The position numbers were made by a program, and so were the translations under genes. From Membranipora membranacea (lineage: Eukaryota; Bryozoa; Gymnolaemata; Cheilostomatida; Membraniporidae), in the NCBI GenBank assembly GCA_914767715.1, contig OU612075.1:12152001-12216000 (forward strand): DNA of 64,000 nucleotides, written 5' to 3'. A model generated the notes under the pieces. That model searched no databases, was not told the DNA's origin, and saw only the letters and a list, made by a program, of their open reading frames with translations. Below, one piece after another: positions 22,346-33,039 of the stretch. Numbering within the stretch: the first letter of the stretch is position 1; each line of letters opens with the position of its first letter.

Positions 22346-22414
22346 GAGAAAGGTGAGAAAAAACTGATGACATAGAAGCTCAATGAATGAAAAAATCGAA
22401 CTGTTATTTGTTTT

Positions 22415-22610
22415 TTGTCCACAATTAAATCTACAAATGATGCCCGTCATAACATGCAATCTAAGGCTTAAGCTGCCAAAAAAACTAAAAATGAAGAGAT
22501 AACCTTCAATCCAAAAAACCCTGAACCACAGCTCGCCAACTGTTCTATTTAATACCCCAGGGTATATCAACAGTGGATTATAAATAAATCTGTAAAAAAA
22601 AATCTGTATT
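22415..22610 (+). repeat. LINE 3'-tail repeat, copy B
   Basis: This copy matches copy A over about 150 bases. It then continues into GGTATATCAACAGTGGATTA and a TAAATAAATCTGT terminus, which match the LINE tail at 12,290-12,345. Copies A and B flank the RTE-like element in direct orientation. Confidence 0.75.
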
Positions 22611-22924
22611 CATGATCTCAAATTAGCTGAATTAATCCAAGATGATCATTCTTAAGTTATAGCTCAAAATAAAATGATCCCTACTAATGCTGCTAAAACA
22701 TTGACTTGACCAAGCATCTTCATCAATTAATCGATGTGGTAATTAAAGTATGGTGATGCACACAAGATTCAAAATTGGAAAAGAATGAATGTGGAAATAG
22801 TTTTGTTGGGGACTGTGTTTTTTTTGCAGAAACAGTGAACCATGTTTGTAAAAACTATGTTAGTTTAAAACTGAGTGTACCTTGCCATGCAAACCGTTAC
22901 AATATCCATGCACCAATTGCTGAT

Positions 22925-23110
22925 AAAGTACTAAGGTGGTAATCATCTATGCCTCCCCTGCATGGTACAATGTATTAACAGACACTGACATAATAATACT
23001 AGAGAGGATCCAGCACTCTGCTTCTCGGATGACGCTGCCATACGCTGAGAACTATGAACAGAGGCTTGACAATAACAACTTTCATGCACACCAATTGAAT
23101 TGATCACTTC
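22925..23110 (+). mobile_element. CR1-like LINE fragment: end of RT domain
   Basis: The frame reads VVIIYASPAWYNVLTDTDII and then ILERIQHSASRMTLPYAENY, followed by EQRLD. This is the standard C-terminal block of CR1/jockey RTs (EYASPVW..L....I..LERVQ..A.R.I.P...Y..RL). It is a short relic followed by stops. Confidence 0.7.
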
Positions 23111-24060
23111 ACTAAAAAAGCCAACATTAATTATCACCCCCTCTCGCATTAAAATAAATACAAAAAGTAAACCGGCACGTAAAGAAAAGAGCAATGATAA
23201 CCAGCCATCCAAGTGTAGAACCACTAAGAGACAAATACAGGCTTTGTCTTGAATATGCGATTCTTTATAATGATAATTTATAACAAGTTGTCTTCTTCTT
23301 TTACAAGGGAAGATAACTCTAATCCATACTGCAAGGAATAATTTATTGGCATTCGTGTCTATTATGTCTATGGTGTCTCTTATTCCTATTGGCTGTTGAG
23401 TGAAAGCTTTGACAGCCCAAGCCAGTTTCAGGAAGTTTGCTAATGCCCTGATCTTCCTGAATCTTGTTCACAGCCTGTGAACACCTTTCTCTCACTGAAG
23501 TGACTACTTGAGATTACTACAATATGCCAAGGGTAAGATTACCTCAGCTAATTCTTTGCAGTAGTATATTATGATAGTAGGTTTTGATATATGTACCTTC
23601 CTTGTTCATATTGGCTGCTAGGGTAGCCCAAAAAAGGATTCTGTTAGGTAGCTTTTGTTAAAAGCAAACAGGATATGATGGGTTGAGCGTTGCACTATAC
23701 CTTGGCAGCCTGGACTATGATGTGAACACTGTATATACGCATGTGAAAAACTGTGGAAACAGTATCTGGGAGGACATTAAGATGCACTACTTGCCTCATT
23801 AAAATAACTAAACTCGAAGCTCCTGCTGCGTTGAGATATTTTATGATGGATTTACGAATAGCAACGCGCTGCTTATATCACTTATCTTACTAATATTACT
23901 TAATTATTTCACCTATCTTACTGATATTGGTTACTCATGATGGCATATCTCTGTTTGCATAAATCTATTTTTTTATCTGCAGTGTCCTCCCCCCCCCCCC
24001 CATTCTCGAAAGAAAGATGCTAGAGTTCTAGCAGCCAAAACTGTTGGAAGATCGGCTCAA
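23111..24060. other. Intergenic, no gene recognised
   Basis: No supported gene. A 13-base C run lies at 23,989-24,001. The open frame on the minus strand at 22,943-23,224 overlaps the LINE relic and is not credible. Confidence 0.45.
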
Positions 24061-24263
24061 AAAGACATGAGAACCGACAAAGGAATGACGAGAAAGGCTC
24101 GGCGGTCGGTCAGGCTCCTGTGCTAGCTAAGGGGTGGCATCAGGTAAAGACCTGTGTAAAAGCAAAGGAATAGACGAAAACACGATTTTGCTGGGCACTA
24201 AGACCTGAGAACTAGCAAAGGAATTGACGGAAAAAGCTTAGCGGTCAGGCACCTGCGTTACCA
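24061..24263 (+). repeat. Imperfect 65-base direct repeat
   Basis: 24,061-24,127 and 24,201-24,263 share the pattern AAGACnTGAGAAC, then CAAAGGAAT(T)GACG, AGCGGTC and AGGC.CCTG. The copies start 140 bases apart. A weaker third similarity (GCAAAGGAATAGACG) sits between them at 24,162. This suggests an old internal duplication inside a repeat. Confidence 0.6.
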
Positions 24264-24479
24264 GCAGGCTGGTGGGCAGGCAAGTGCATCATTTATGAGG
24301 TACTTTGATGTGCTGGCTAAAAACAAATCTGCAGTTCCATCATCTCCAATGAAAATTCAAGGACGCACTCCAACTTAAGTTATTTCTTTTTGTTGTAAAC
24401 AGAATGAAAGGGATTGGGGTTACCCTCAGCCATTGGAACCATGAATATGATTGGAAATTTAAATTGATAAATATTACAG

Positions 24480-24860
24480 GTGCATACCCGTTGTATGGCA
24501 TCCATATCAGAGAATCGGCAGTATATCAACAGCTGCATCAGGGACTCTGTGGTGGAGTTTAGGCATCAGGGCAGGGCAAAAGTGGATGACTTGTGGGACG
24601 CCCCTAGAGGATTCTACAATATCATTGTGTTTTGTCTAGGTTCCAATGATGTAGCTTCAGGATTTGAACCACAGGAAGTCTTTGACAGTCTTATATCACA
24701 TGCACAGTGATAAAGGACTCGCAATATTTGCGAGCATGTTGTCATCATGGGCCTCTGACCAAGAGCTACCACTAATTTTAATAATAATATGAGAATTTTT
24801 AACACCCTGTCTACCCAAAAAGACTGGGATAATTTTTTGGAAATGGTCAAACAGTCCAAG
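24480..24860 (+). pseudogene. SGNH-hydrolase-like retroelement relic
   Basis: An open frame at 24,480-24,710 includes RQYINSCIRDSVVEFRHQGR, AKVDDLWDAPRGFYNIIVFC and LGSNDVASGFEPQEVFDSLI. LGSND is the GxND block of SGNH/GDSL hydrolases. A frameshifted continuation (VVIMGL, PRATTNFNNNMRIFNTL) matches the next strand. The same arrangement occurs at 13,310-13,580. Such hydrolase domains are known in Ngaro-type YR retroelements and some LINEs. No catalytic His block was found. Confidence 0.5.
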
Positions 24861-24919
24861 AGTAAGACTGGTCATATAGGAGAGCCATTAAATACCTGTG
24901 TTCTCAAATACTGTCTGTT

Positions 24920-25320
24920 TTGCGTCATGTAAAAAAAAATAACCGTAGGGGTACTATGTTCAGACAGGATCAATATCCAGGTCACCAAGGAAAGCAGCCT
25001 CGAGGCATGAAGGAGCCAGATCTAGAGCCATATCCAGAACACCAGCAGAACAGAACCGCGAGAGGTCCAGCTCAAGCTCCTCATCCGATTTGTAAACTAC
25101 AGAAACCACCACAACATCTGGTATGAGCAAATACTTAATGCCCTGTGAGCCCTTTGGTCAGCCATTTTGTTGACATGCCAAGATAGAGCTCAAGCATGCA
25201 GATACAGACTTGGGGGAGTATCTGACAGAGCTGGCAATTATCATCCAGCAGCAAGCAAAGGAAGATACAAAGAAGGTCAGCGACCCTGATAGTTTTGGGG
25301 CTCAACTTTCCCTTAGAATG
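24920..25320 (+). pseudogene. Unrecognised coding relic downstream of hydrolase block
   Basis: Two readable stretches occur: a Pro/Gln/Arg-rich segment (24,920-25,126) and, after stops, HADTDLGEYLTELAIIIQQQ continuing as AKEDTKKVSDPD (about 25,195-25,300). They lie on the same strand as the hydrolase relic and may belong to the same dead element. No family is recognised. Confidence 0.25.
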
Positions 25321-26360
25321 ATAACAGTTCTAGTTTAGAAAGTATAAGCAAAAGATTATCTTAAGATTTATGTTTTAGGTCCTATCACCATACACTGCAC
25401 ATGCACACACTATACACCTTCAGCCATCTGAAGGAGTACCATGGATGGTAGTTATGTAATGTAATCCAGTCTCTCTATGAACAATATTCTTAAACCAAAG
25501 ATCTATGTATTATTTCTAGTACCCCTCCCTTTTAGAGCGGGACAAACTTCCATCCGCCAGATGTAGGATCCCCAAACAGCGAGTAAACTGCCAAAATTTC
25601 TGTTTAGGACAAAAAGTTTTATAATGATAGATTTTCTTCGCTACTTTTACTTATATTTTTCGACAGCCTTTTAGAAGCGATGCTTTATTTTGAATCTATA
25701 GAGCATATTTTTACAACATGCATTTTATCTGCAAAGATACATTAATTAAGCGCTTTATATACATTCATACATTTTTGGCGATATGACATCAGTATAAAGC
25801 TTAATAAAGCTATGAATCTGGCAGCTTTTACATAATGCATCAATTGACGATCACTGTCAATGTTATGCGGTGTGCTAGGAGGGTTGTTGCTAACGATGTC
25901 AGAGTCAGTCAGTCAAGATGAGTAGATATTAATTAGGCACAGCCTATTTCATGGATTCATAGTTAAGTCCTCAAAAGACCACATGTATTGACATAAAAAT
26001 AATGTGGGTTTTGATCTGGTACACAAGTTACAGCATGTTCTAATATTTTAATTTGTATTCGCGCAATTATAAGCTTAGTGAATAACATCAGGTATCAGGC
26101 AAGACTCTCCCTTATCAGAATCACTGTCGCACTACTGATCGTACTACGCATCTGACTTTCATCTTCATTCTCGATGACAAGAAGGTAAGCTTCAACCTGC
26201 GGTGTATCTCTCTGTTTTTAAACCAAATCGAGATCTTGGAGGAAATTTGTTACGTGAAACGGATTATCCATTGGGTTGATTGCTTATTTAGTGTCAGTGT
26301 AATACGCTACAACTCACTGGAGATACTGAAATATAATGCTTTATCTTTTTTTTTCTCCAG
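25321..26360. other. Intergenic, no gene recognised
   Basis: AT-rich, without supported features up to the acceptor at 26,360. Confidence 0.45.
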
Positions 26361-27960
26361 CTGTTCACAGTACCAAAGCAGGTTGGGCCGAGAACAATGT
26401 TCGGTATGCCGTTCCATTCAATCACCAGCCATTTTGGTGAGTGGTTTCGACTCATCGAAATGAGAATCAGGAGAGGGTATTCAAGTATGTGAAAAACACT
26501 GAAGGAACGACCACCTTCCAACCAAAACACCCCTCAACAAACATTCTTCTCCGCACACAGCATAAAGCCGATGAAGGCAGGATGGTTAAATGCTACACCA
26601 GGCACGAAAATCATATAACCAAGGAATGGGCTCAGATGCCATCACGGCCAGGCAGTACGATAACATCAGCAATAATTGAAAAAGATGTTGATTCTTTTGC
26701 TGCCCACAAGCGACGTGTAAGTGACTATCTGTTGGAGGGTGTGTGGCACAGGATTGATGAGACTGGGAACTGGATTTTCCAGGATGGCGAAGCAGTTGAT
26801 ACACCTGAGACAACAATCAAACCTATGCATTTCAGGTAATTGAATTTAATATTCCATCCATGGCAGTGAGAAACTTAATGTTCAATCTCAGCATGATAAT
26901 AGGTAACCAAGCCAAACACTGTTTAGCGGGAATAATTATGTGGCAGCATCATTTTAAGATTATAAACTCATACATAATCTTGTTATCGAAACTATAGGAA
27001 GGCGTTTATATTTACAGTTCTTACCTATCTTAATTTCTTTATTCCTTTTGTTCTATAAAAATACCCATCGTACAATGCCCATCTTTCAATCCTGCGAAAT
27101 GAGCGGCATTGGCTGATGAATATGAATCCTGCCAGCAGCTGGTCGCTGCTACCTATTTTTTCTTAATTATACTATATCAGATTGTTTTCTGATACAGGTC
27201 TCAGCGAATTGAGGATGTCCACTCAATGCTTGATGATATGTTCAACAAATACAAGCAGCAGTAGCTGACTGTCAACCAAACTGCGTACGATGACCCAGAA
27301 CTGCCGACCCCGGAGACTATAGAAGTAGACGAATCCGACAGCTACTATAATACTGATGATGACCGAGTCATCAACCTAGGTGACATAAAGTGTGGTATTG
27401 ATTCTCCGTGGCGCAACGGGTAAGGCATGGGTCTTTCAATCGAGAGGTCCCATGTTCGATTCCCGGCGTGTCACGGTGGTGTCAGGAAAGGCATCCGACC
27501 GCCAAATGCTCCTGTGCCCCATCAGGATCCAGCCCGTAGACCCGTACTGATACCGAAACAAAAATACCAAGCAACATCAATGTTTCTCACACGGTATCAC
27601 AGGGTATCGAGACTATAAATGGACGCGAGTTTTATTAATTCTCAAATTGACAGGAAAAAAGTAACAATTTAGGCTGAAGAATCTGGCGTCCCGAGATGGA
27701 AGGGAGTTATTGAGCAGCGTAAATCAGATAAGTAAACACTTGCCTATTCACTGCTATAGGTAATGAGCCTAACCTGCATTCTGATTTTTAGAAGTTACAG
27801 AGGAGCGATGTCAGCCTGCAGTTGAGGATACCGGTTTGGATGATGATGCATCAACGAATGTGGTGGAGACAGGGCTTTCCAAAATCCTCGCTCTCCACCG
27901 CCATTACTGATATATCAATTACGCCATCAGCAACTTCAGCACAACAGACTCCGACCATAG
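26361..27960 (+). pseudogene. Decayed intron-containing gene, at least three exons
   Basis: Exon-like blocks are 26,361-26,835, 27,198-27,379 and 27,792-27,960. Each has an AG acceptor and GT donor, and phases agree across both junctions (2, then 1), so they once formed one message. Readable protein includes AENNVRYAVPFNHQPFW, KYVKNTEGTTTFQPKHPSTN, LLEGVWHRIDETGNWIFQDG, IEDVHSMLDDMFNKYKQQ and VTEERCQPAVEDTG. Disabling changes are an in-frame TGA at 26,438-26,440, a TAG at about 27,262 and a frameshift near 27,880. I do not recognise the family. The acidic, Ser/Thr-rich later exons look like linker. Because the introns remain, it is not a processed copy. It could be a host gene dying in place or a DNA-transposon gene. 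Confidence 0.5.
27402..27575 (+). mobile_element. tRNA-derived SINE with RTE-type tail
   Basis: Pol III box A (TGGCGCAACGGG, 27,409-27,420) and box B (TGTTCGATTCC, 27,453-27,463) are spaced as in a tRNA. The body contains GTGTCAGGAAAGGCATCCGA, a motif widely shared by RTE LINE tails and the SINEs they mobilise. It sits inside the intron after the exon ending at 27,379. The 3' end is approximate. Confidence 0.75.
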
Positions 27961-28284
27961 GTGCGTGAGATAATGTTGATTCACCTGGTTCCCAGATCTG
28001 CCAGCATCGATATACCTAATACGTGTAACTTGTCACGCAATACCATGTTATGTGGGTTGTTTGCTTTGCCATCAAGGGGTGTTTCCTTAAAGGCTTTCAT
28101 ATTACACATTATGCAATGTGACAAATCTTGTTGTAAGTTGTGAGTTGTTTCTTAATTCTTTGGTTAGTGTTTTGAAAAGGGAACTTGACAATTAGCATAT
28201 CAATTATAATTTAAACCTTATACTTTTTTACCATCTGATGGTGGAAAGGACCTAAGAATCGTGGTAAATTCAGTAGTGACTAAT

Positions 28285-28370
28285 CAACACCTCAAAAGAT
28301 AAAACGAAGTTTCAGCCATCAAGAACTAAGTCAAGTAAGCCTTTTGCTTCTCAACAGAAACGATCAGATG
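28285..28370 (+). other. Possible exon, Lys/Ser-rich
   Basis: An open frame (NTSKDKTKFQPSRTKSSKPF, then ASQQKRSD) runs up to a strong donor (ATGGTGAGTA). No clean acceptor in the right phase was found to connect it with the exon ending at 27,960. It could be a further exon of the decayed gene. Confidence 0.25.
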
Positions 28371-28879
28371 GTGAGTATAGCTATTCATCCATTCCTGTAA
28401 TGATGAAGGAGCTGAACCTGCTGCTTGACTTTTCCTTCATCCCTCTTTTCCCTTTTGTCATAAACTTTTGGATTGCCAAATGGTCAGTTTTATACATGAC
28501 CTCACAAAATGAAAATTATTTAAAAAATGTTGGCAACTCTATTGCAAGTGCTCTTCGTCTAATGTATCACTTTTGAAGCAAGCTGACATTTATACCTTGA
28601 CAAAGCAGATAAGAGATGTTATTGTTTACCAATAATTGAACAACGGATATACAAAGTCATTGATACATCTTTTTCATACCACTCAAAATGTCTATAATAC
28701 TATTGTTGTGATTTTGCATTCATTTGTACATGTCCAGTGAAAGGCATGACAAACACAATTGAATTTTTCAGGCCTTGGGAAACATGGGGAAAGGCCAATT
28801 TGGCGTTCGACTTATTGGAGCAATATTATCTTTTACACAGCTGTTTTTGTTCAGTTTTTAATGTGTTATCTCTTTCAGA

Positions 28880-29420
28880 GATGCGGCTTAGACAGCTGGA
28901 GAGGAAAAATGGCTGAGGAAAAATGGTAATATCCTAAGTGCCCGTCGGGCAATGAAACTGAATCCAAGAATTAGCATACTACAAAAGTTTCATGACTGTG
29001 CAAAACGAGAGGCAAGTTTGATACTGCAGGGTGTGAAGAAGCAGCTGAGAGAACAAGTAGAGGGCATTGAGAAAGACAACATTTAAAAGCATAGTTTTAC
29101 CCATGACACTGAGACAAGCAGCAAGTTGGATAATCTGAAAAAAAGACATCAGTGCCGTAAATTGTTACATATACTATTGATATATTTTTACAATTCCACC
29201 AAGATTCTGAAGGAATCTCAAACAATATGCGGGTCAATTTAATTATTAATTAATTTCTCTTCTTCAATTTAAGGTGTGTATACTTTCATGTTGCTGTGTA
29301 TGTGTGTGACATTATAAAGAACGACTAATGCAGTTCAAATAATTTTTTAAGGTTACTCATGCTCTGATTATGATTGTATTATGTACTTTCTTGAGCGGTG
29401 AAATAAAGTCCATATCTATC
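28880..29420 (+). pseudogene. Unrecognised helical coding relic with LINE-like tail
   Basis: After a TCTCTTTCAG acceptor-like site, one frame reads WLRKNGNILSARRAMKLNPR, then ISILQKFHDCAKREASLILQ and GVKKQLREQVEGIEKDNI. After a single stop it continues KHSFTHDTETSSKLDNLKKR. The segment ends near 29,400 with AATAAAGTCC and a short TATC repeat, as some LINE/SINE tails do. Family unknown. Confidence 0.3.
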
Positions 29421-29444
29421 CATATCTATCTATCTAAGCAATGG

Positions 29445-30100
29445 TTCTCTATTTTGAAAACATAATATGCCATGCTGCGGCCTGTAGTATTTCATTCAAT
29501 ACTCTATCAGTTGCAATTATTGATGTGTGTTAAAAAAAAGGATTTATATTGGTTATGCTATGTTCAGGTGACAAGTATCAAAAATAAACAATAGTCATAA
29601 ATACACTCCTACGCAGCTTAGGCAGTAATGTATCATTATTGCAGCATCTATTTAGAGGTTACAACAACAAAAGTCTTTTTCTATAATTTCTACTCTATTG
29701 TGAATAGCTTTGCATTGACTGTTTATTCGAACATAGGATTGCCTTGATGAATAGAAATACCATGGGGTGACAACTCTAATTCAAAAACTAAAACAGGAAA
29801 GGAGCAGATCACTCCTACAACTGTTGAGCCTCTCAATCCATATAAGTCACTGAGTTATGTACATAAGAAGCTTTGTTGCATATTTAGGACTTTGGAGCAA
29901 TTACCAACATGACTGACAATGTTAGTACAAATTGATTATCTGTGCCTATAAATCAATACTGTTGTATCCTTTGATGCTGAACTGGTAAACTTCAATTCAT
30001 ACACGGCTAGGCAAACTTTCTGTTTCAAAAATTTATGTTATGCACTTGCACCGGGTTATAAGAAATGATTGAAATTCCCTGTTTTCATGGTTTTCGTGTT
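29445..30100. other. Intergenic or intronic, no gene recognised
   Basis: No supported features between the TATC repeat and the acceptor at 30,103. Confidence 0.45.
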
Positions 30101-30103
30101 TAG

Positions 30104-30363
30104 AAATTGCCTTGTATGTACTAAATGTCATCAGCAGCTCAGGAAAGAGGATGTTGATACACTTCTGAAAGACCAGCCTAGAACTGATCAGAAGCATAGA
30201 GTTAATGGGGAGCGGATTAAAGCAATGAGACAAAGGGGAAGCATGAGACAGGCTGAAAACTTGAAAAAAGATATAGGCACAAGATCGTCAGTTTTGAATG
30301 AGCTCCAGTACCAAAATCCAGTGTCTGACCATGTAAATGAGCCTATGCACAACCTGTTGATAG
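30104..30363 (+). pseudogene. Exon resembling Tnp2-type (CACTA-like) transposase
   Basis: A TTTAG acceptor precedes an open exon that ends at a GTATGT donor, 260 bases long. The protein has a C-x2-C pair (CLVCTKCHQQL), a basic Arg/Lys helix and the terminal block RSSVLNELQYQNPVSDHVNE followed by PMHNLLIG. This matches the S.L..L.YF.......DPMHN...G signature of Tnp2-like transposases. Canonical IDPMHN is VNEPMHN here. No DDE region or further exon could be joined downstream, so it is either part of a broken element or a domesticated fragment. Confidence 0.5.
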
Positions 30364-30930
30364 GTATGTTCTCTCTACATTATATACACTTCACATTAAA
30401 ATTGTAATTTTACATCAGGTTTACCAACTTATCTGTTGACTACGTGTAACGGATCATACTGTTGTCTTCAATGATATTGGATTTGACAAAAAAAGGAAAA
30501 AAAAAGGCAAGTCCAACCGTAGCAGGCGGTCATAGTTGATTTATTTATAAAAAAACTGGTTGTATTTGCTATAAGTGTGACGAAGAAAGATTTAACAACG
30601 CTGACTGCATTGAAACAGGTACCCTTAATTAAGTCGCCGACCGCCAAGATGGGACACTATGTTCAGGATTAGAAAAATGGCTGAGGCTAAATTTCCCCTG
30701 GTTAACAGCACACAACTGGATGGGGTTCATGATCACTGGTTCGGTTATACGGCATGCAAGGTTTTGATTCTGCTGATGTACTAAAGCTAATACAACTTTT
30801 CCGAGAAGCTTCTGAGATTTACCTCAGAAGTACAATAAAATCATCAAATCCATATTACACATAATAGTGATATAAATATTGGATGTTTTGAGTGATATCA
30901 TTCTGTTTCTTTAACAAAACAATAATGAAA
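30364..30930. other. Intergenic or intronic, no gene recognised
   Basis: No supported gene. A short A-rich run lies near 30,490-30,510. Confidence 0.45.
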
Positions 30931-30944
30931 ACCAATAGGAGTAG

Positions 30945-31165
30945 CAGGTGGCTGTGTTGGTTAGAGCAGAATCCTTGAGCATGCATATGTTGAAGGTCGT
31001 GGGTTCGAATACCACTGCAGTCCATCAACTACTGGGGTTTGGTTGGCCCCCAGGTGTGCACCGACCTGCCTGCAAACAGAGAGCAGCCTGGCGCAGATAT
31101 TTGCTGCCTCGCCACTAAGGCACTAAAATTTTGCCACCCAAACTTTGGGATGTGGCAGACGACAA
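30945..31165 (+). mobile_element. tRNA-derived SINE
   Basis: Box A (TGGCTGTGTTGG, 30,949-30,960) and box B (GGTTCGAATACC, 31,002-31,013) are in tRNA-like spacing. The tRNA-like head is followed by a body beginning ACTACTGGGGTTTGG that is not tRNA. The head differs from the SINE at 27.4 kb, so it is a separate family. The 3' border is uncertain. Confidence 0.7.
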
Positions 31166-31936
31166 GACATCTGATTTTAATAAACTTTTTTGGTAATAAA
31201 ATTTTACTCTTAAAATATTGGGCAGTATCTCCATTCCTCATTTCTTTTTCTATTGTAGAACAGTTACCAATCATGATGTCATCAAAGCTGATACCCTAAT
31301 GAAGTTGGCCCTGACTTGGTACATGCAGTACGGTAAGGGTTCCCCTAATCTACATCTCTCGCTGCATGTTGTAGATGATATCAAAAGGCCATAAATGGGC
31401 ATAAGGAGGGCATAACAAGCCAGGTAGGTTCTTGACCTTTTGTATGTATGTTTTGTGAACATTTTAGAGTGGCAAGGAAGAAATCCAGTTAATGATGATT
31501 TGCTTGAAATCTGACTGAATCAAAGTAATTAGATGGGAATATTGTACAACATTCTTTATTTTAAGATTATGAGGAAGGTAGACATTTCAGCGCAAAAGTT
31601 GCAAGCAGGTGTCACAATGTCAAACTTGAAAAACTACAGTGGAAATCCCAAACACCTCAGTACCAACTTTGTCAACCTTCCAAACCTCAGACTGAAGGTA
31701 TATTATATGGGAAGCACCTCTGTTTTCTCATGCTGGCTAACAGATATTGATGGCATGCGTACAGTTAGTAGTATATGTTCCAGGGTATGGAGGGGTATGA
31801 ATTATGCTTCACCATTATCGTCCTATGACTCAGACCCTCCTTTCCCCCACCTTCTCACTCCATCCTGGTCTTGCTCTATATCTGGTTCAAATTCATATTG
31901 ATTAAATGTTTCAATCTACCGTATACGCCATCAGAT

Positions 31937-31971
31937 TATTCAATAAGCACTATTTTTTAGCTTATTGAATA
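31937..31971. repeat. Perfect 12-base inverted repeat (hairpin)
   Basis: TATTCAATAAGC (31,937-31,948) and GCTTATTGAATA (31,960-31,971) are separated by 11 bases. This could be a transposon end or a chance palindrome. Confidence 0.8.
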
Positions 31972-32202
31972 GGAGTTGACCAGCCTGTACAAAGCAACCT
32001 TGGCAGCTCTGCCAAAAGTTAAGAACAGCGACAAGAGAGAGAGTGATATCTGTGCAAACAGTATTATTGATTAATTTTCCTGAAGTCGTGTTTGAGGGCT
32101 ACCTTATTATTGAAAGAGTGCTATCAGGTGACAAACCAAAATTGGTACCAACATACAAGGCCCTAAGCGGCACTTAGACCTATGCCTTCCTGTCAGATTT
32201 TG

Positions 32203-32262
32203 TTTCAAAATGGGCACATTGTATTGAAATGCTTTCAAAATGGGCACATTGTATTGAAATGC
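32203..32262 (+). repeat. Perfect 30-base tandem duplication
   Basis: The 30-base unit beginning TTTCAAAATGGGCACATTGT occurs twice with no mismatch (32,203-32,232 and 32,233-32,262), implying a recent duplication. Confidence 0.9.
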
Positions 32263-33039
32263 ATGAACACATTTTACTACCCTTGTATAAAAAACAATGC
32301 CACCAAACTGAATTGATACATTTGTAGATTATTTTGCATCTCAAATCACTTGATTGCTGACAATGCTGTTACATTCAAGTACTGTAAGTGTTTCAGTACA
32401 ATCGTAAAATCAATAATAGAATATCTCTTTGAAATACTGCTGTAGTGGTCTAACTGTTTGTTTGTGACTGGATTTGCCTGGTTTAAGGATTACTTATATT
32501 CTGCTTGATAAGCCTCTAATTTTTGATTACTTTATGTGAGGACAAATTCAAATTCACTTCATAATAATCGCAGTGTACATACATTTAAATTTGCATCGTC
32601 AAAACAGTTGTTTTCATTGAATTGAGTTTTACTCCCTCGATTTCATTTCGTTTCGGATTTTGTTTTGGTTTCTTTGCATATCAGGGAGTCCATCTTCGGA
32701 TAATGGTTGCTGCATTAAAAATGTTTATACCAGCACACAAAGAAAACCCAACCGTAGATAAATTTACTGCATTGACCATGTTAACTGGGGTCTGCTTCAA
32801 TTGTAATGATGATTGATAATTGATGTTGAACTGAGCCATGTTCAAAGTCATAATTGTGGATAATTGAAGAAGCTAATCAAACCCCGCCTCTCAAAGGCAG
32901 TTCTTTTGTGCGTACAGATGTGATGAGTTGCCAAAGATACACACAATGACCACCAATTACCCAGTGATTGCGAAAAAACCTAGTTCGATTAGGTTAGACT
33001 CCAAAGGTCAAACCCACATTCGAACATCAATTCATGGAA

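Larger units (their letters stand above)
31166..33030. other. No gene recognised; minor repeats
   Basis: Open frames at 31,533-31,901 and 32,622-32,816 have no family features. The second is preceded by a CATATCAG acceptor-like site but cannot be joined to anything. A hairpin and a 30-base tandem duplication are listed separately. Confidence 0.4.

Noticed and set aside
27402-27475. tRNA gene
   Set aside because: Boxes A and B are present but the acceptor stem does not pair properly, and a SINE body with an RTE-type tail follows. Similar reasoning applies at 30,945 and 36,190.
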